Shown here: in pieces, positions 1 to 12,100 of the stretch
Position numbering within the stretch: the stretch's first letter is position 1
How the letters are laid out: each line of letters begins with the position of its first letter
Assembly: GCA_037349105.1 (NCBI GenBank)
Contig: JAYJMM010000121.1
Location: 1,312,001-1,376,000 of the forward strand
Direction of reading: 5' to 3'
Source of the DNA: Limnomonas spitsbergensis
Taxonomy: Eukaryota > Chlorophyta > Chlorophyceae > Chlamydomonadales
DNA: 64,000 nucleotides
Position numbers and translations under genes: made by a program
The notes under the pieces: generated by a model
What the model saw: the letters and a program-made list of their open reading frames with translations, nothing else
The model's database searches: none
Told to the model about the DNA's origin: nothing

Positions 1-300
1 GATGACTCGCATGCTGGCTCGTCGGCTGCCACGCCTGCTGACGCACCTGATGACGCACCTGATGACTCGCATGCTGGCTCGTCGGCTGCCACGCCTGCTG
101 ACGCACCTGATGACGCACCTGATGACTCGCATGCTGGCTCGTCGGCTGCCACGCCTGCTGACGCACCTGATGACGCACCTGATGACTCGCATGCTGGCTC
201 GTCGGCTGCCACGCCTACTGACGCACCTGATGACGCACCTGATGACTCGCATGCTGGCTCGTCGGCTGCCACGCCTGCTGACGCACCTGATGACTCACCG
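1..300. repeat. 60-bp tandem repeat, 5 copies
   Basis: Five nearly identical 60-bp units fill the first 300 bases; each line of the sequence repeats the one before it, with one substitution in unit 4. The unit is itself built from ctgac/ctgatgac motifs. It keeps a reading frame open through position 391, but the translation is pure repeat and no gene is called. Confidence 0.95.
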
Positions 301-365
301 GCTGACATACCTGTTGACTTATCTGCTAACCCACCTTCTGATTCACATGCTGACTCACCTGCTGA

Positions 366-612
366 CTAACCTCCTTCCGGTTGCCTGCTGACTCACCTCC
401 TTCCGGTTGCCTGCTGACTCACCTCCTTCCGGTTGCCTGCTGACTCACCTCCTTCCGGTTGCCTGCTGACTCACCTCCTTCCGGTTGCCTGCTGACTCAC
501 CTCCTTCCGGTTGCCTGCTGACTCACCTCCTTCCGGTTGCCTGCTGACTCACCTCCTTCCGGTTGCCTGCTGACTCACCTACCTCTGGTTGCCTGCTGAC
601 TCACCTCCTGCT
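366..612. repeat. 26-bp tandem repeat, about 9 copies
   Basis: The unit ctgctgactcacctccttcc plus ggttgc repeats about nine times, with decay at the right end. It lies just upstream of the decayed copy of the RRM exon at 635 and shares the ctgactcacct core of the 12-bp repeat that follows that copy. Confidence 0.92.
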
Positions 613-634
613 GGTTGCCTGTTTTCCCTTGCAG

Positions 635-790
635 CAATAGGGGTGACCAGCCACCCTGCAACCTTCTGTTCATCGGCAACCTGACTGACCATGTCGCCGC
701 TGACTCACCTGCTGACTCACCTGCTGACTCACTTGCTGACTCGCCTGCTGACTAAATGCTGACTCACCTGCTGATTCATATGCTGACTCG
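635..790 (+). pseudogene. decayed upstream copy of the RRM exon, running into a 12-bp repeat
   Basis: After an acceptor-like cccttgcag the sequence matches the true exon at 822-912 (QPPCN, LFIGNL, DHVA preserved) for about 75 bp. It then dissolves into gctgactcacct units and meets a TAA. The acceptor and the first 25 codons are kept, but the 3' half and the donor are missing. This is an exon-edge copy in the same orientation as the gene. Confidence 0.85.
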
Positions 791-821
791 CCTGCTGTCT
801 CTTGCCTGTCTTCCCTCGCAG

Positions 822-2240
822 CAATAAGGGTGACCAGCCACCTTGCAACACCTTGTTCATCGGTAACTTGAGCGACCATGTCGCTGACGACGAGCTGATG
901 GCGTTGTTTGAGGTGAGACACGGGAATGCCGGACCTCCTGAAATGGAAATAGGCGATACTGAAAGAGGGATAGTGGAAGCTGAGCTGCCTTCCATTCCCG
1001 CTGCCTTTGCTGATGGCGTTGTTCTAGGTTAGTGACAGAAACGTTCAACCAACAAAAGTATAATATAAATAGTACTAATTTAATTCAGAAATAGATGCGG
1101 ATCTGCCTCATGTCCCTGCTTTATTTTTTGGCAAAACCAATGAGGAGCTGACCGTTGAGCCGCAGTTCCCCCAGGCTTGCAGTAGAGGGTCCATCTGACA
1201 GCTGGTGGTCACCTCTTCTCTTCCCTTACTGATTTCCAGTTGCTGTCACTGCCTTGCACAGTTCCTGATCTCCCGTGTTATCACTGCCTTGCCGGGTTCC
1301 TGATTTCACGGTTCTTTATTTTCCGGATCCTGATTTTCCGGTTCCTGATTGCCCGGTTCCTGATTTCCCGGTGCTGTCACTGCCTTGCCCGCTGCTCTCA
1401 CTTCAGGTCCAACCTGGGTTCAAGCAGCTGAAGCTTGTGAGGGGCCCCAAGCAGGTGAGAAAGGTTCAGAGCCAAAGTCATGCCCCATGCCCCATGCCCC
1501 ATGCCCCATGCCCCATGCCCCATGCCCCATGCCCCATGCCCCATGCCCCATGCCCCATGCCCCATGCCCCATGCCCCACGCCCCACGCCCCACGCTCCGT
1601 GCTCCGTGCTCCATGCCCCATGCTCCATGCTCCATGCCCCATGCCCCATGCCCCATGCTCCATGCCCCAAGCCCTATGCCCCATGCTCCATGCTCCATGC
1701 TCCATGCTGCCCCATGCTCCATATGCTCCATATGCCCCATGCCCACCTGTCAGTAGCTTGGCGGGGTTGGACAACACCGCCTCAGCTTCATGCTCACACA
1801 CATATGCCTTGCACTCCACTTCCAGCCTCTTGCCACATGCCTCTCGCCTCTTGCCCTCCTGCCTCATGCCCGCATGTCCACATACAAGCATGCAAATCGC
1901 CCTCCCCTGCACCAGCGACTGTATTACCTATATTGATCTATGCCTCCTGACAAAACGAATATTAATTTCCCATCATGACCCATGAGGCCGTGACCCATGC
2001 CTTGTGCAAAACCTAACTTAGTTTCCCATTATGACCCGTGACCCATGCCTCATGGGCAAAACCTCCTGACGTCCGCCCCACTTGTTCTCCCTGGCTCACC
2101 CCCCAGGTCAGCTGCTTTGTGGAGTTTGAGGACACTGTCTCCGCCTCATCCTCCCACACACGCCTGCAGAGCGCCATCCTCTGCAGCAGCGACCGAGGCG
2201 GCATCAGAGTCCAGTACTCCAAGAACCCCTACGGAATGAG
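822..2240 (+). CDS. RRM RNA-binding protein (Whi3/RBPMS-type RRM), three internal exons, partial
   Basis: Three exons join in phase: 822-912 (after ccctcgcag, donor GTGAGA), 1407-1454 (after cacttcag, donor GTGAGA) and 2107-2240 (after ccccccag, donor GTAGGT). Together they encode one RNA recognition motif of about 90 residues: RNP2 is LFIGNL and RNP1 is CFVEFED. The leader QPPCNT and the tail GGIRVQYSKNPYG are typical of RRMs in Whi3-, RBPMS- and Mei2-related proteins (family knowledge). The expected role is binding single-stranded RNA; the targets cannot be told. The first exon begins in phase 1 and the last ends in phase 2, so coding exons are missing on both sides, at least one of them left of position 822. 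Decayed copies of these exons lie at 635, 975, 1747 and 2650-3310. Confidence 0.85.
970..1035 (+). pseudogene. copy of the 3' edge and donor of the RRM exon
   Basis: The stretch gctgatggcgttgttctagg followed by ttagtg mirrors the end of the true exon, gctgatggcgttgtttgagg followed by tgagac, about 110 bp downstream of it. The donor GT is retained; the upstream half of the exon is not recognisable. Confidence 0.7.
1240..1380. repeat. short degenerate repeat (ttcctgatttcccgg type)
   Basis: About eight degenerate units of 14-16 bp with the core ttcctgatt and cccgg lie in the intron just before the exon at 1407. No coding potential is seen. Confidence 0.8.
1478..1740. repeat. 7-bp minisatellite (catgccc)n
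   Basis: Long uninterrupted runs of catgccc units grade into catgctc variants. It sits in the intron between the RRM exons at 1454 and 2107. Long open frames on both strands here are products of the 7-bp period and are not genes. Confidence 0.95.
1745..1820 (+). pseudogene. decayed upstream copy of the RRM exon 2107-2240
   Basis: Beginning with gtcagtagcttggcgggg, the sequence runs parallel to the true exon start (gtcagctgctttgtgg) for about 70 bp, including the gcctca, tcacacaca and ctgca blocks. Substitutions remove the RNP1 motif. It is a direct-orientation exon-edge copy 360 bp upstream of the exon. Confidence 0.75.
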
Positions 2241-2565
2241 GTAGGTTACCTGTGTTTCTTTTTTCTGCTACAAGTTTTAACTTTGACGGGCAGCCCAGTG
2301 GCCGCCAAAGGCCCAATTAGACAACCTGGTCCGGTTCTGCGACTGGTTACCTTGGCAGCAAGGCTGGCCACAAATCGGGCCTTCGGCCAGCGGCCTGATT
2401 GTAGCTGACAAGTAGCTGAGTCAGGAAAAGGAAACACTGCTTCAACCTTTTAGGGCCTGCATGCCCCGAAATATCGCCTGAGGGTCCATCGCCTGGGGAT
2501 CGGGGACTTACTTTCGAGTAAGGTGTAAAATAAACAAAATAATATTAAACATACCATGCCTGTTA

Positions 2566-2649
2566 AGGTAACGGCGCGGATGTGGCCAGGGCCCCAAGCT
2601 GCGCTCTTTCCTTAACCTACATGCCTTAATTGGGCGTACCTTTCTTTCT
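2566..2649 (+). mobile_element. short SINE-like element with TTTC tail
   Basis: The element begins aggtaacggcgcgg and ends in tttctttct. It is flanked by atgcctgtta (2556-2565) and atgccagtta (2650-2659), a target-site duplication differing at one base. It belongs to the dispersed family also seen near 21.7, 22.0, 22.55, 23.1, 34.8, 50.6, 54.6 and 62.4 kb. Confidence 0.8.
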
Positions 2650-3310
2650 ATGCCAGTTACGTAGCGTGACTGGCAGGGTGTGATCAATACTCCGCGACTG
2701 ATAGTCCAAGAGAACCTCGGCAATATGAGGTATGTTACAAACAGGGTGCATGGTCAATACTCCGCGACTGACAGTCCAAGAGAACCTCAGCGACAGGGTG
2801 TGATCAATACTCCGCGACTGATAGTCCAAGAGAACCTCAGCAATATGAGGTAAGTTACAAACAGGGTGCATGGTCAATACTCCGCGACCGACAGTCCTGT
2901 GGCTGTGGGTGGTTCCGTCAACTTTGTAACAACAACAGTTCAGGAGAACCTCGCCAATGTGAGGTACGTTACTAGCAGGGTGTGGTCAATACACAAGGAC
3001 TGACAGTTAAAGAGAACCTCTTAGGAATGAGGTACATATCAACGGCAGGGTGGGGTCAATACTCAGCAATTGACACTTTTAAACAATAACCTCGTGAGCA
3101 TTCAACTAGCGTTGGGTGGATGACGAACGCCTGTCTGAGGTACATCACCGGCCGGGTGTGGTCAAAATGCACAGAGCATCTGACATATCAAGAGAAGCTT
3201 GAGGAGCGTGTGAGCCCTCAACGGGCAGGGTATGGTTAATACACCGCAACTGACAGTCCAAGAGAACCTTGTGAGCAAGCAACTGACAGTCCAAGAGAAC
3301 CTTGTAAGCT
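2650..3310 (+). repeat. array of RRM exon-end/donor copies
   Basis: At least eight direct units contain agtccaagagaacctc, often followed by a ggcaatatgaggta-like donor. This resembles the end of the exon at 2107-2240 (tccaagaacccctacggaatg, then aggtag). Spacing varies from about 55 to 120 bp and units decay rightwards. The array lies downstream of the donor it resembles. Confidence 0.8.
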
Positions 3311-3369
3311 GACGATGTGCGCATAACGATCGCCTCTCTGAAGGATTCCTAGCAACCCTCATTGTTTGA

Positions 3370-3520
3370 AGAATGCCTGCTTACACTGAGCGATGGCAAA
3401 TTACCAGGATCAGATGGGATTGTGAATGAAAACTCCTGAAAATCGTGAAGAGCGCCTTCTTTAGGGGTTCGATAAACGTGTCAACGACATGTATGAATGT
3501 GTCACAAAGGAGTGGATGCA
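3370..3520 (+). pseudogene. reverse-transcriptase relic (LINE fragment)
   Basis: A short frame reads LSDGKLPGSDGIVNE and then, after a small shift, LLKIVKSAF. This matches the K-x-P-G-x-D-G block that begins the fingers of non-LTR reverse transcriptases. Nothing else of the domain is intact. Alternative: chance similarity, though the block is distinctive. Confidence 0.45.
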
Positions 3521-3779
3521 GACACAAAGGTGTTGCAAAAATATCTATACACTGGAGTCATACAAATTGTACCGCTTTTCAGATGTACATGATCAACACG
3601 GCATGTTCACATCAGGTCAAAGGTCGGTCGAAACGAGCAACAAAGGTCAGACCATCTGAAGGAAGTAAGCACCCGATCCCTTCTCTAGCTCACCAAGTCT
3701 ATTCTCCCCCCCCCGTAGGTCATGTGGCATGATTGGGCCAAGGTCTCCACAGCTTCTGGCGGGTGGAGCGGGCTTGCCT

Positions 3780-4350
3780 GGCCCTTAGGCTGCATGAGCT
3801 GGCACTTCAGGAGCATGAGCTGGCACACCTGGAGCATGAGCTGGCACACCTGGAGCATGAGCTGACGCTTCAGGAGCATGAGCTGTCACATCGGGAGCAT
3901 GAGCTGTCACTACAGGAGAATGAGCTGTCACATCGGGAGCATGAGCTGTCACACCGGGAGCATGGGCTGGCAGTAAGGGAGCATGAGCTGTCACTCCTTG
4001 AGCATAAGCTGTCACATCGGGAGCATGAGCTGTCACACCGGGAGCATGGGCTGGCACTCCAGGAGCAAGAGCTGGCGCTACAGGAGCATGAGCTGTCACA
4101 TTGGGAGCATGAGCTGGCAGTAAGGGAGCATGGGCTGGCACTCTAGGAGCAAGAGCTGGCGCTACGGGAGCATGAGCTGGCAGTAATGGAGCATGGGCTG
4201 GCACTCCAGGAGCAAGAGATGGCGCTACGGGAGCATGAGCTGTCACATCGGGAGCATGAGCGTGCAGTATGGGAGCATGAGCTGGCATATCGGAAGCATG
4301 CCCTGGCACTACATGAGCATGAGCTGTCACACGGGGAGCAAGAGATGGCT
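3780..4350. repeat. 21-bp minisatellite (gagcatgagctgtcacatcgg type)
   Basis: About 27 degenerate copies of a 21-bp unit. Because 21 is divisible by three, the plus strand reads as heptads of the form EHELSHR, like a coiled coil. The minus strand reads as AHAPDVT-type repeats. No splice context or conserved domain supports expression, so it is listed as a repeat. Confidence 0.88.
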
Positions 4351-4528
4351 GACAGATGGGCTGGCTGCCCCTTGGCTGGCCACTTCAGCCACTTGCCTCT
4401 CCCCCGGGCACGTGGCTGGCTGACAGGCTGTCTCCATGGGTGGCTGGCCACTTAGCTGACTGGCAGGCTGGCTCAATAGCTGGCTGGCTACCTGGCAGGC
4501 TGATTACCTCCATGGCTGGATCGATGTA

Positions 4529-4559
<31 letters not shown>

Positions 4560-4760
4560 TTCTTACAATTGGCCAGGACAAAGCGGCTGCATGCAGGCAG
4601 CTGCTTTATTTACATGGCCGACTAACAGGCTGGCCGTCTCCCTGGTTGGCTGGACCCCTGGCGGGCTTGCTGGCTGGCTTCATGGCTGGCTGGCCACCTA
4701 GTCACGTGGCCGGCTAGCAGGCTGGCTGACTGCCCTAGCTGAACAGGGCAGAGCGGCTGC
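4350..4760. repeat. degenerate ctggctgg repeat
   Basis: Simple-sequence tract rich in ctggctggc and gcaggctgg, with two longer related blocks around tacaattggccagg and ctgcatgcaggcag. No gene is recognised. Confidence 0.75.
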
Positions 4761-7700
4761 AGGCAGGCAGGTGCATCATCAATGCAAAGGCGGCACTTCG
4801 ATTGACATCAAGAAAGGAAGTATTGGGGCTTAGGGATTCCTTATGTATGGTGGCGTCTAGCAGGTACCAGGTGTGAACCCCCATGTACGAACGAAGTATG
4901 AATGGCGTATGAAGCAGGTATGAAGGTCGTCACTGTCGGTAGGGTGCCTAAATAGCACGTAGGAAAGAAATATGATGCGATGCGCGTATGAAGTATGTAT
5001 GAAGCACGTTTCTAGAGTGGACGAAGTATGTATGAAGTGCGTAGCGGCAGGGGGGTGTCCCTTGGGATCCAGCTGAAGCTGTGTTCCGCTGCAAGCCATG
5101 AATAGACAGGGTGACGAGCTGGCAGGTAAAAGGCGTGAAGCGCGCATGGCGTACGTAGGACGGGCCTTACTTTGGGGCCCTTTTCCCTCGGGCCCTTTGT
5201 TCCCCTGGGCCCTCTCGACCTAGTGGCAGATTGTATCTCTGCATTGGATGGTCGGGGCGCCTTAGTATCGTAACCCAGCTTCTGAGTCTCCTCCGAGAAG
5301 CTGAACCTAAATATGAGATGAATGCATGGATGATTGTTTGGGGGGGGGGGCATACACACACATGCACATGCCATGTACATTCGCATGCATGCATACACGC
5401 ATGCATGTGCATACTCACACCCATACTCAGATGCATGTGTCCAAGCATAAGTATTCAAGAAATCTATGTGATGTATGCCATGATTTTTCCAAGAGCTCTA
5501 TGTGACCCCTGTGTTTTCGCCCTCTTTGAGGGCCTGTTGGCGGCCCTTTTCTAAGGCTGCCTTTCAAGTATCGCTCAAGTAAACCCTCTTATAAGGCTTG
5601 TATGCTGCTTGTGTGTGGCAGATGCCGAGTGAGGACAGATGGTTTTGTTTCCTTCCCCTTCTGGCTTATGGCCCTGTCTGGTAGCTGCTGGCTTATTTCC
5701 CTCTCTTCTTTCACATTTGTGGCTCAATGAGGAATGATACCGAAATGGAAACTGCTTAGACTCGTGGCGAATTTGGGGGAATGTGGTGTCTGTGTGGGGC
5801 GCGTGTATGCGAGAACGTCCGCCTTTGAATAAGAGACGGAAATCTGGCTCTCAGGCGGTACAAGATTGTTTGGAGCCTACTTCAAGGAATACCATCCATG
5901 TGTGGATTGCATGGATTGAAGTCTTATTATAATTGGATCTCATTTAGCAGAGCCAGAAGGGGGCAGGGTGTGTGGAGAGTGCCGGGGGACATTCGATTGG
6001 TGCACATGGATTGCGCATAATGTATCAGAATGAGGGTTTTTGCTCGTAGACCCTTTCAATGTTATAAGCCATGGAGGGCCCCATTAAGAGGCCAGGTCTA
6101 TGCGGTGTCCGGGGTCGGTGAAGTATATATATAAATCCGATCAAGTAGCATTTTCACAGTTGTGTGGGGAGATATTACCCCCTATCGGACCTTTCAATGA
6201 ATCACGTAGCATTTTCAACATTGTAGGGCAATGCAAGTACACCGTATCACGTAGCATATTCAGCCGTGTGTGTGACGATAAATTTTCCCATCTGGGGTCT
6301 TCCGAGTGTCATACTGCGGAACATTTTCGAAGTAGTGTGGAGCAATTGTTTTTTTCCTCTTCGGGCCTCAACTAGGGCCTTTCGAGTATCGTATCACGCA
6401 CGTAGCATTTTCAGCGTCGTGTGGGACAATTAATTTTCCCACTGGGTTCTACCAAGTATCATGTCACGAAGCAATATCGGTCTTTAGGCTGGGATGTATC
6501 CCTCATATGCCACACATTTCTTGATATGAACTCTACCATGCATACAGTGTGCTTGGTGCATAAATGTTTGTTGCATATATCTGGCGGGGGTGAGGGCACT
6601 GTTTGCCTTTGTTGCTCGCGGGTTTTTCTTGACACCCAAATAATGTACGTCGTGATTGATGCACTGGTTTTTCAATGGTCAGCACGGCTCCCGGAAAGCA
6701 TATAACATTCTACAAATCAGGAAGTGGGAAGTGTGGTTGAGTGTCTAAAAGTCAATTATAGTAATCTCTGAGCCTGCTGAAAAAGCCTCGGACGCATGGG
6801 CGCCCGACGTCTAGAAGTGGAAATATATTTTGAAGGTGTGGAAAATTGAAAATGAGATCTCGACATGCTAAAAGTCGGAAGTGGATTTTTGAAAGGCTAT
6901 GTTCAAGTCCCAAGACGGCATCTGCCTCTGTTAGCCTGCATCCCATCAATAATGTTGGCCTGCATCCCTGTTACAGCCTGCGTCCCTGTTATAATGTTAG
7001 CCTACATCCCATATTAGCCTGCATCCCATCAATAACTTTGAGAAGGCTATGTAAATGAGATATGTGGAACGTGTGGGATACCAATCTCATGGGATCTAAT
7101 GATCTGAGACTAAGGCGCTTTCATACGGACATTGGCTCAGTATAATACTTTCTGTCCCCACCCATTCCACCACTTAAACGCATCCTCCTCGATGGCATCA
7201 ATGATACAAAGCAGCAGGAAAGGTCATCTCACGAATGGCATATGATCCATCATGGACCACAGTCAATGACGGTGCACCTCTAGTCCCTTATTAAAAAGGC
7301 CGGTCCACGTTGGCGCCTTACTAATAGGGGCAGGAAGAAAAAGGAATTCCCAGCCTCCGAGAACGTCTTTGCCTAAACGATGTTTACCACGTCTGGACCA
7401 CAGTGCATGGCTATCATGTCATGCTTACCACGAGTTGGTGCGCACAGAGCAATTGATTGCGTATTTTCGCCCTCCCCAAGATCCAGATCAGTCCTCCCCT
7501 AGATCCAGATCTTCCCTCCACTAGTCCAGATCCTTCCAAGTTCCCTAGATCTTTTGCGCTCCATAAGCGGTTGGGTGCCAGATCTCTTGTGTCAGAGCAT
7601 TTCCCCCCCGCACACCAGGCAAACTTTGGCAGGCCGCTGGACATTTGCCCGCCAAGCAGGAAGGCTTGCTGTAGTGGTCATCCTCGATACTTCAACTCTG

Positions 7701-8100
7701 ACCAAGAGTTCAACACGACAGGCCCGATTAGCCTCCTCCTCCATAGGGGCGCCCATCCTGGCAACCCTCCAAATACTTCAGCGTACCCAATCACATTGGG
7801 CCGGTATCAGCACAGGATTAAGGGATTGTATTTGCCTATCAAGCATGATCCAAGACTTCAAGTAAATAATGTCTCAATTAACCACCTGCTGACCTGTACA
7901 CTTGCTGCACCCTGCCTCCATGCCGTGGTGTAGCTAAATTGTAGCTGATACAGCCTAAGCTAAACAGTACCGGGTCCGTCCTATCCAGGATTGGAAATTT
8001 GAGCACCTTCAGTTGTTGCTACCCATGCGTGGTGCGCCAAGTGGGACCGCAGCAGGCGCGTCATTGCAGGTTCAAAAATAGAGGTACGATTAAGGGCTCT
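4760..8100. other. intergenic region without a recognised gene
   Basis: Contains gaagtatgtatgaag-type repeats (4880-5040), an alternating catgcatgcaca tract (5345-5450) and four to five degenerate units of about 70 bp around cgtagcattttcag (6110-6430). Fragments near 6765-6800 and 7285-7320 resemble the gctcggccgcg inverted-repeat family. Reading frames at 7457-7933 show no domain and no splice structure that I recognise. Confidence 0.6.
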
Positions 8101-9108
8101 GGCCATGTGGGCTGGCTGGGTGCGTGCTTGGGGCATCCTTATGCTGATGAACAGTGGCCATCATGAGGTCTCGACCATCCTGACAGTCTGCGCGGGGCGC
8201 GTGCTGGTGCCACTCTAACAGAAGCTGCACCACCAAAATCCGACCGAAAACAGCGGACATCATCAATGTCTGTCCATCCTGGCACTCTGGCAGTCAGCGC
8301 GTGGTGCGTGATGGGGCCAACCCAACAACAGCTGGACTGTCGCCTTGTGCCCCTCACTAGCAGCGGCTACCATTGCGTCACCATTCCGGTAGTCGGCGCG
8401 GGGCGCATGCTGAGGCCATTCGAGCAGTAATCGCCCTAGTGCATCTTGCCCATTGTAAGCAGCTACCAGCAGTGCAAGGCCCTCTCGACAGTCAGCGCGG
8501 GGCGCATGATGGGGTCATTGTAGTAGCATCCGCGCCACCCCTTCCTTGCCCTCCCGGGCAGATGCCATCAAGGCCCCTCCACCCCGGCAATCAGCACGGG
8601 GCGCATGATGTGGCCATTCCAGCAATGGCTGCAATACCGCCTCATGCCCTTTCTCTGCAGCATCAATCAGCGCCTTCCCTTTCCGGCAATCAGCATGGGG
8701 CGCATTGTGAGGCCATTCCAGCAACAGCCGCACCACCGCCTCATGCCTATTACCAGCAGCTGCAACAACTGCCTCCTCTTGCCGGCACTCTCCTCTACCA
8801 TGCTTTGAAAGCAGAGCCCTGACCAGTGCCAGCTGGGCAACAGTCTGGTAGGTGTAGTCCAATGCCCTCAGGAGGGCAATGCCTGGGTCTTTGTGAACCT
8901 CCATCAGCATGCTAGCCACTAGGTCGGGGCAGGACGTCAGGCAATTGCGCCAATGCTTGCACACACTCCATGACGCTACCCAGATTACGTCTTTGTTGAA
9001 GCATTGCAGCTGCCACGCACCCGCGCTGCTGAAAATCTTGAAAAGAAAAGAAAAGAGAACGCCGATGCGGCGTGGATTTTGGGAAGTACAGGTTGACGAG
9101 ACGCCCAA
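8100..9108 (-). pseudogene. broken ankyrin-repeat protein gene
   Basis: The frame from 9108 down to 8515 encodes ankyrin-like repeats of about 33 residues with the recurring core LLLEWPHHAPRADC and G-HEAVV, typical of ankyrin helices. At 8515-8517 a TGA stands where the other repeats have TGG (Trp). Beyond it the same frame continues for two more repeats. Near 8281-8295 an apparent 8-bp duplication of ctggcact shifts the frame, after which another repeat follows. Ankyrin repeats bind other proteins; no partner can be inferred. The 3' end of the retrotransposon lies immediately upstream, so insertion may have cut off the 5' part. It could be two exons rather than a broken gene, but the TGG-to-TGA change argues for decay. 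Confidence 0.75.
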
Positions 9109-12100
9109 GCCCCGGTCTGTATACCCTTAAAGGGAGAAAGGGGCTATGGCGGGTCAGTGAGAACAGGGGGAGATGCTGGACGGCAGTCGGGTGGACTGTT
9201 TTCAAGGTAACGGCGAAGTCGATGAATGGAATAGGCAGATTGGACAGTGTGAACTGCTAGTTGTTTGAGCAGTGGGGGGACGTTGAAGGGTGTGATACCA
9301 AGGACTGGAAAGAGGTGCATGATATCTTTATAGAAAATGCCAGAGCAACCAATGATGACGAGGTGAACATAGGGGTAGAGGATGTCTTTAGCAGGGGGGG
9401 GTAACAGATATGTATGAGGGTGGGGGGCAGGAATGTGGAGAGGGTCTAAAACAGGTGTAGTGAGGTTCCATCCTGCGGAGCGAAGCAATTGTACTAACTG
9501 TGCATGTTGTGTGGATTTGTGGGACAGGCAGAATTGTAGATTGGAGGTAAACCCGAGCTCAATAACATGGATGGTACAACGGTGTTGGAGGTCAAGAAGG
9601 AAGGCAGGGTCGGCAAGCCGGGCGGGAGGATAACTGTGGAGATCGGCAATGGTAAGGCCTTCAATTAAGAGGAGATCAGGACGAAGGCGGCAGAGTGTGG
9701 CAGGGGGGACAGCGGGAAGCATCCATTGCGGGATACGGGTGTCATAGACTCCTGGTGGGAGGGATGTAGCGGGTGTGGCATCCATAATTGTGAACATTCC
9801 ACTCTTTGTGCCTCGGTGGAGGGAACGTTGGATGAGGCAGAGGGCCTTGTTGTGTCGGGAGATATAAGAGGCCTGCATACGGGGATGCCTGCATCTTCCA
9901 AACATGTGTCCCTGTGTGTCAGAAGTAGCGTCAGGTGGGCCAGTAGGAGGTGGTGTACATATGGGGCAAAGGCCATCGGTAAACGAGCGCACTGTTGTTT
10001 TGTAGGGAATACGGAAGAGAAGTGCCCGTTTAGCTGTCCATAAGAGGTTGGCTCGCATACGGAGGATGCATCGCTTCAGAGAAAAGTGGCAAGCAGAAGA
10101 CTGCCACATGTGATTGTTATACAAGGGTAAAGAGTGGGCATTTTCTTCGATTATGCGGGTATAAGTAGCACAAGATATGGTGGTGTCACCGTCCGTAACG
10201 TGAGGGCAAGAAGAGTGAAGGTGTGCCTTGATAGAGGAGGTGAGGTCAGAAGTGAACCAAGGGGTGTCGTTTGAATCCGTTTGAGTATCGTCTTGGGGTA
10301 GGCAAGGCCAAGCTGGGAGGGAAGCCATGTACTGGTTGTTGATATGGGAAAGGTTAAATGTACAAGTGCTGGGTGCGTCCAAGGCTCGTGTTGCCCCAAT
10401 GTCAGCAAGTTCATTGCCGATAATACCAATATGTGATTTCACCTTCTGGATGAGCGTTGGTAGGCCTATGTTGGCCCGTGAAAGGAGTAGGCGGCGGATG
10501 GCCAGGAGAAGCGGTGCATGCTTGTCCTCAAGGAGATCATGCGGGTAAAAGACAGCTTTCTGTATGAGGTAAATGCTGCAAAGACTGTCAGTGAAGATAG
10601 TAAGGGAAGGGGCAATGGTCAAGGCGGGGCCAGAAGGTGTATGGGCATGATCGAGGGCTGCATGAATGCCTCCAAGTTCAGCCCTGGTGATAGTGTTCGT
10701 TTCACATTTTCCAGTAGGGTTGACCGTATGGGTGGAGCCATCGACAGTGAAGTAAAAGGCAGCCCCTATCAAGTTATTGCCGGCGTCATCCTGTATACAA
10801 GCTCCGTCTGTGTAGTATGCCGGAAGCAACGGCCAAGCAAGTGGATAGGTAGGGGGGTAGAGAGATCGGAGTTCATCGAAAAGGATAAGGGGGAAAGTGA
10901 GTGGGGCAAGTGGGAGAGGGGTAGGCGGGGTAGTGTGCGTGTGTAGGTGGGAGGCTACAGAGAATCCAGCGGGGTGTTGCCATTTCGCATGCGAACCGGG
11001 AAGTTGGGATTGGCGCCGGGTGGGTGGGTGTGGACGGTGGGCAGGTGTGGTGCCAGGTGGGTGTCCATGTCCAGATAGTGTGTGCACATTGGAATCGACT
11101 GGAGCAGTGGGAGGTGGGTCAGGGTAGAAGCGAGCGAGGCCCTCTGTGTTACCAATGACAAGAAGTTGTAGTGGCCATTTGGGAGTGCCGTATGTTGGTT
11201 GGGTTGCTGTGTAGATGTGTGCCAAGTGGTCCGGGGCTGAAAAGCGAAAGTTGGGGTCGGTATGAAGAGTCAGAACATGAACCATATTGGCATGGGAGGT
11301 CCAATTCATGAAAGATGAGTTCTTCCAAACTGGGGTAAGGATAATAGTGCATGTGGGTACCGTAGTCATGCTGGCGGATGAGACGGCCCAACGGATTGCC
11401 TTTGTGATTGTTTTCATCTTGAAGTCTGGATGAACGAACGAGCTGCCGGTCCAAGGTGTGGAGTATGCATTATGGAGAGCCCCAAAAAGACAATCGTGAT
11501 GGTGGGTGGTATAGTATGTGCGTGCATGGTAGGAGACGTCGAGAGGAGATGCAAAACGGTGGAGATGGGTGGACATGTTATCTGAGAGCACTTGCATCAT
11601 GGGTTCCGGGAGACACCAAGTCGTGTTAGGCGCGGTTCCTGTTTTGTGCTTGGTATGAATGGGGTATCGGGCAAGAAGGGAAGCAAGATCTTGCTCGAAG
11701 GAACCCTCAGAGTGGGCGAGGTGTAGGGCAGGAAGGGTAAGTTTCGTATGATCATAGCATGCACGAAGCCAGTGCAGGCGGCGGGCAGGGATGCAACCAA
11801 CAAGAGTGCCATTTGGGCGGTATAGGTAGGCATAGTGACATTGCCATGGAAGGAGTTGCGGATCAGAGGCAGGGGCGGAAGGTAAGGGGGGAGGGTGTAA
11901 CGGGCCGGAAGAGGGTGAGTGGAGTCCAATCTGGATAGTGAAGGAATGTGGTGGTATGATGTCGAAGTCGGGATGGACAGGATTTATGTTAAAGGAGACG
12001 TGTTGGTCGATGCATGAGTGATCTTGGTTCGCAGAGGATGGGACCCATTGGGTGCGGGGATGGGGATTTGTGGAGTGTAAACGCCAGAGCCCTTGACGTT

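Noticed and set aside
3733..4455. HELSHRE-type coiled-coil protein
   Set aside because: A 21-bp minisatellite gives heptads automatically. The opposite strand is equally open, and no flanking conserved sequence was found.
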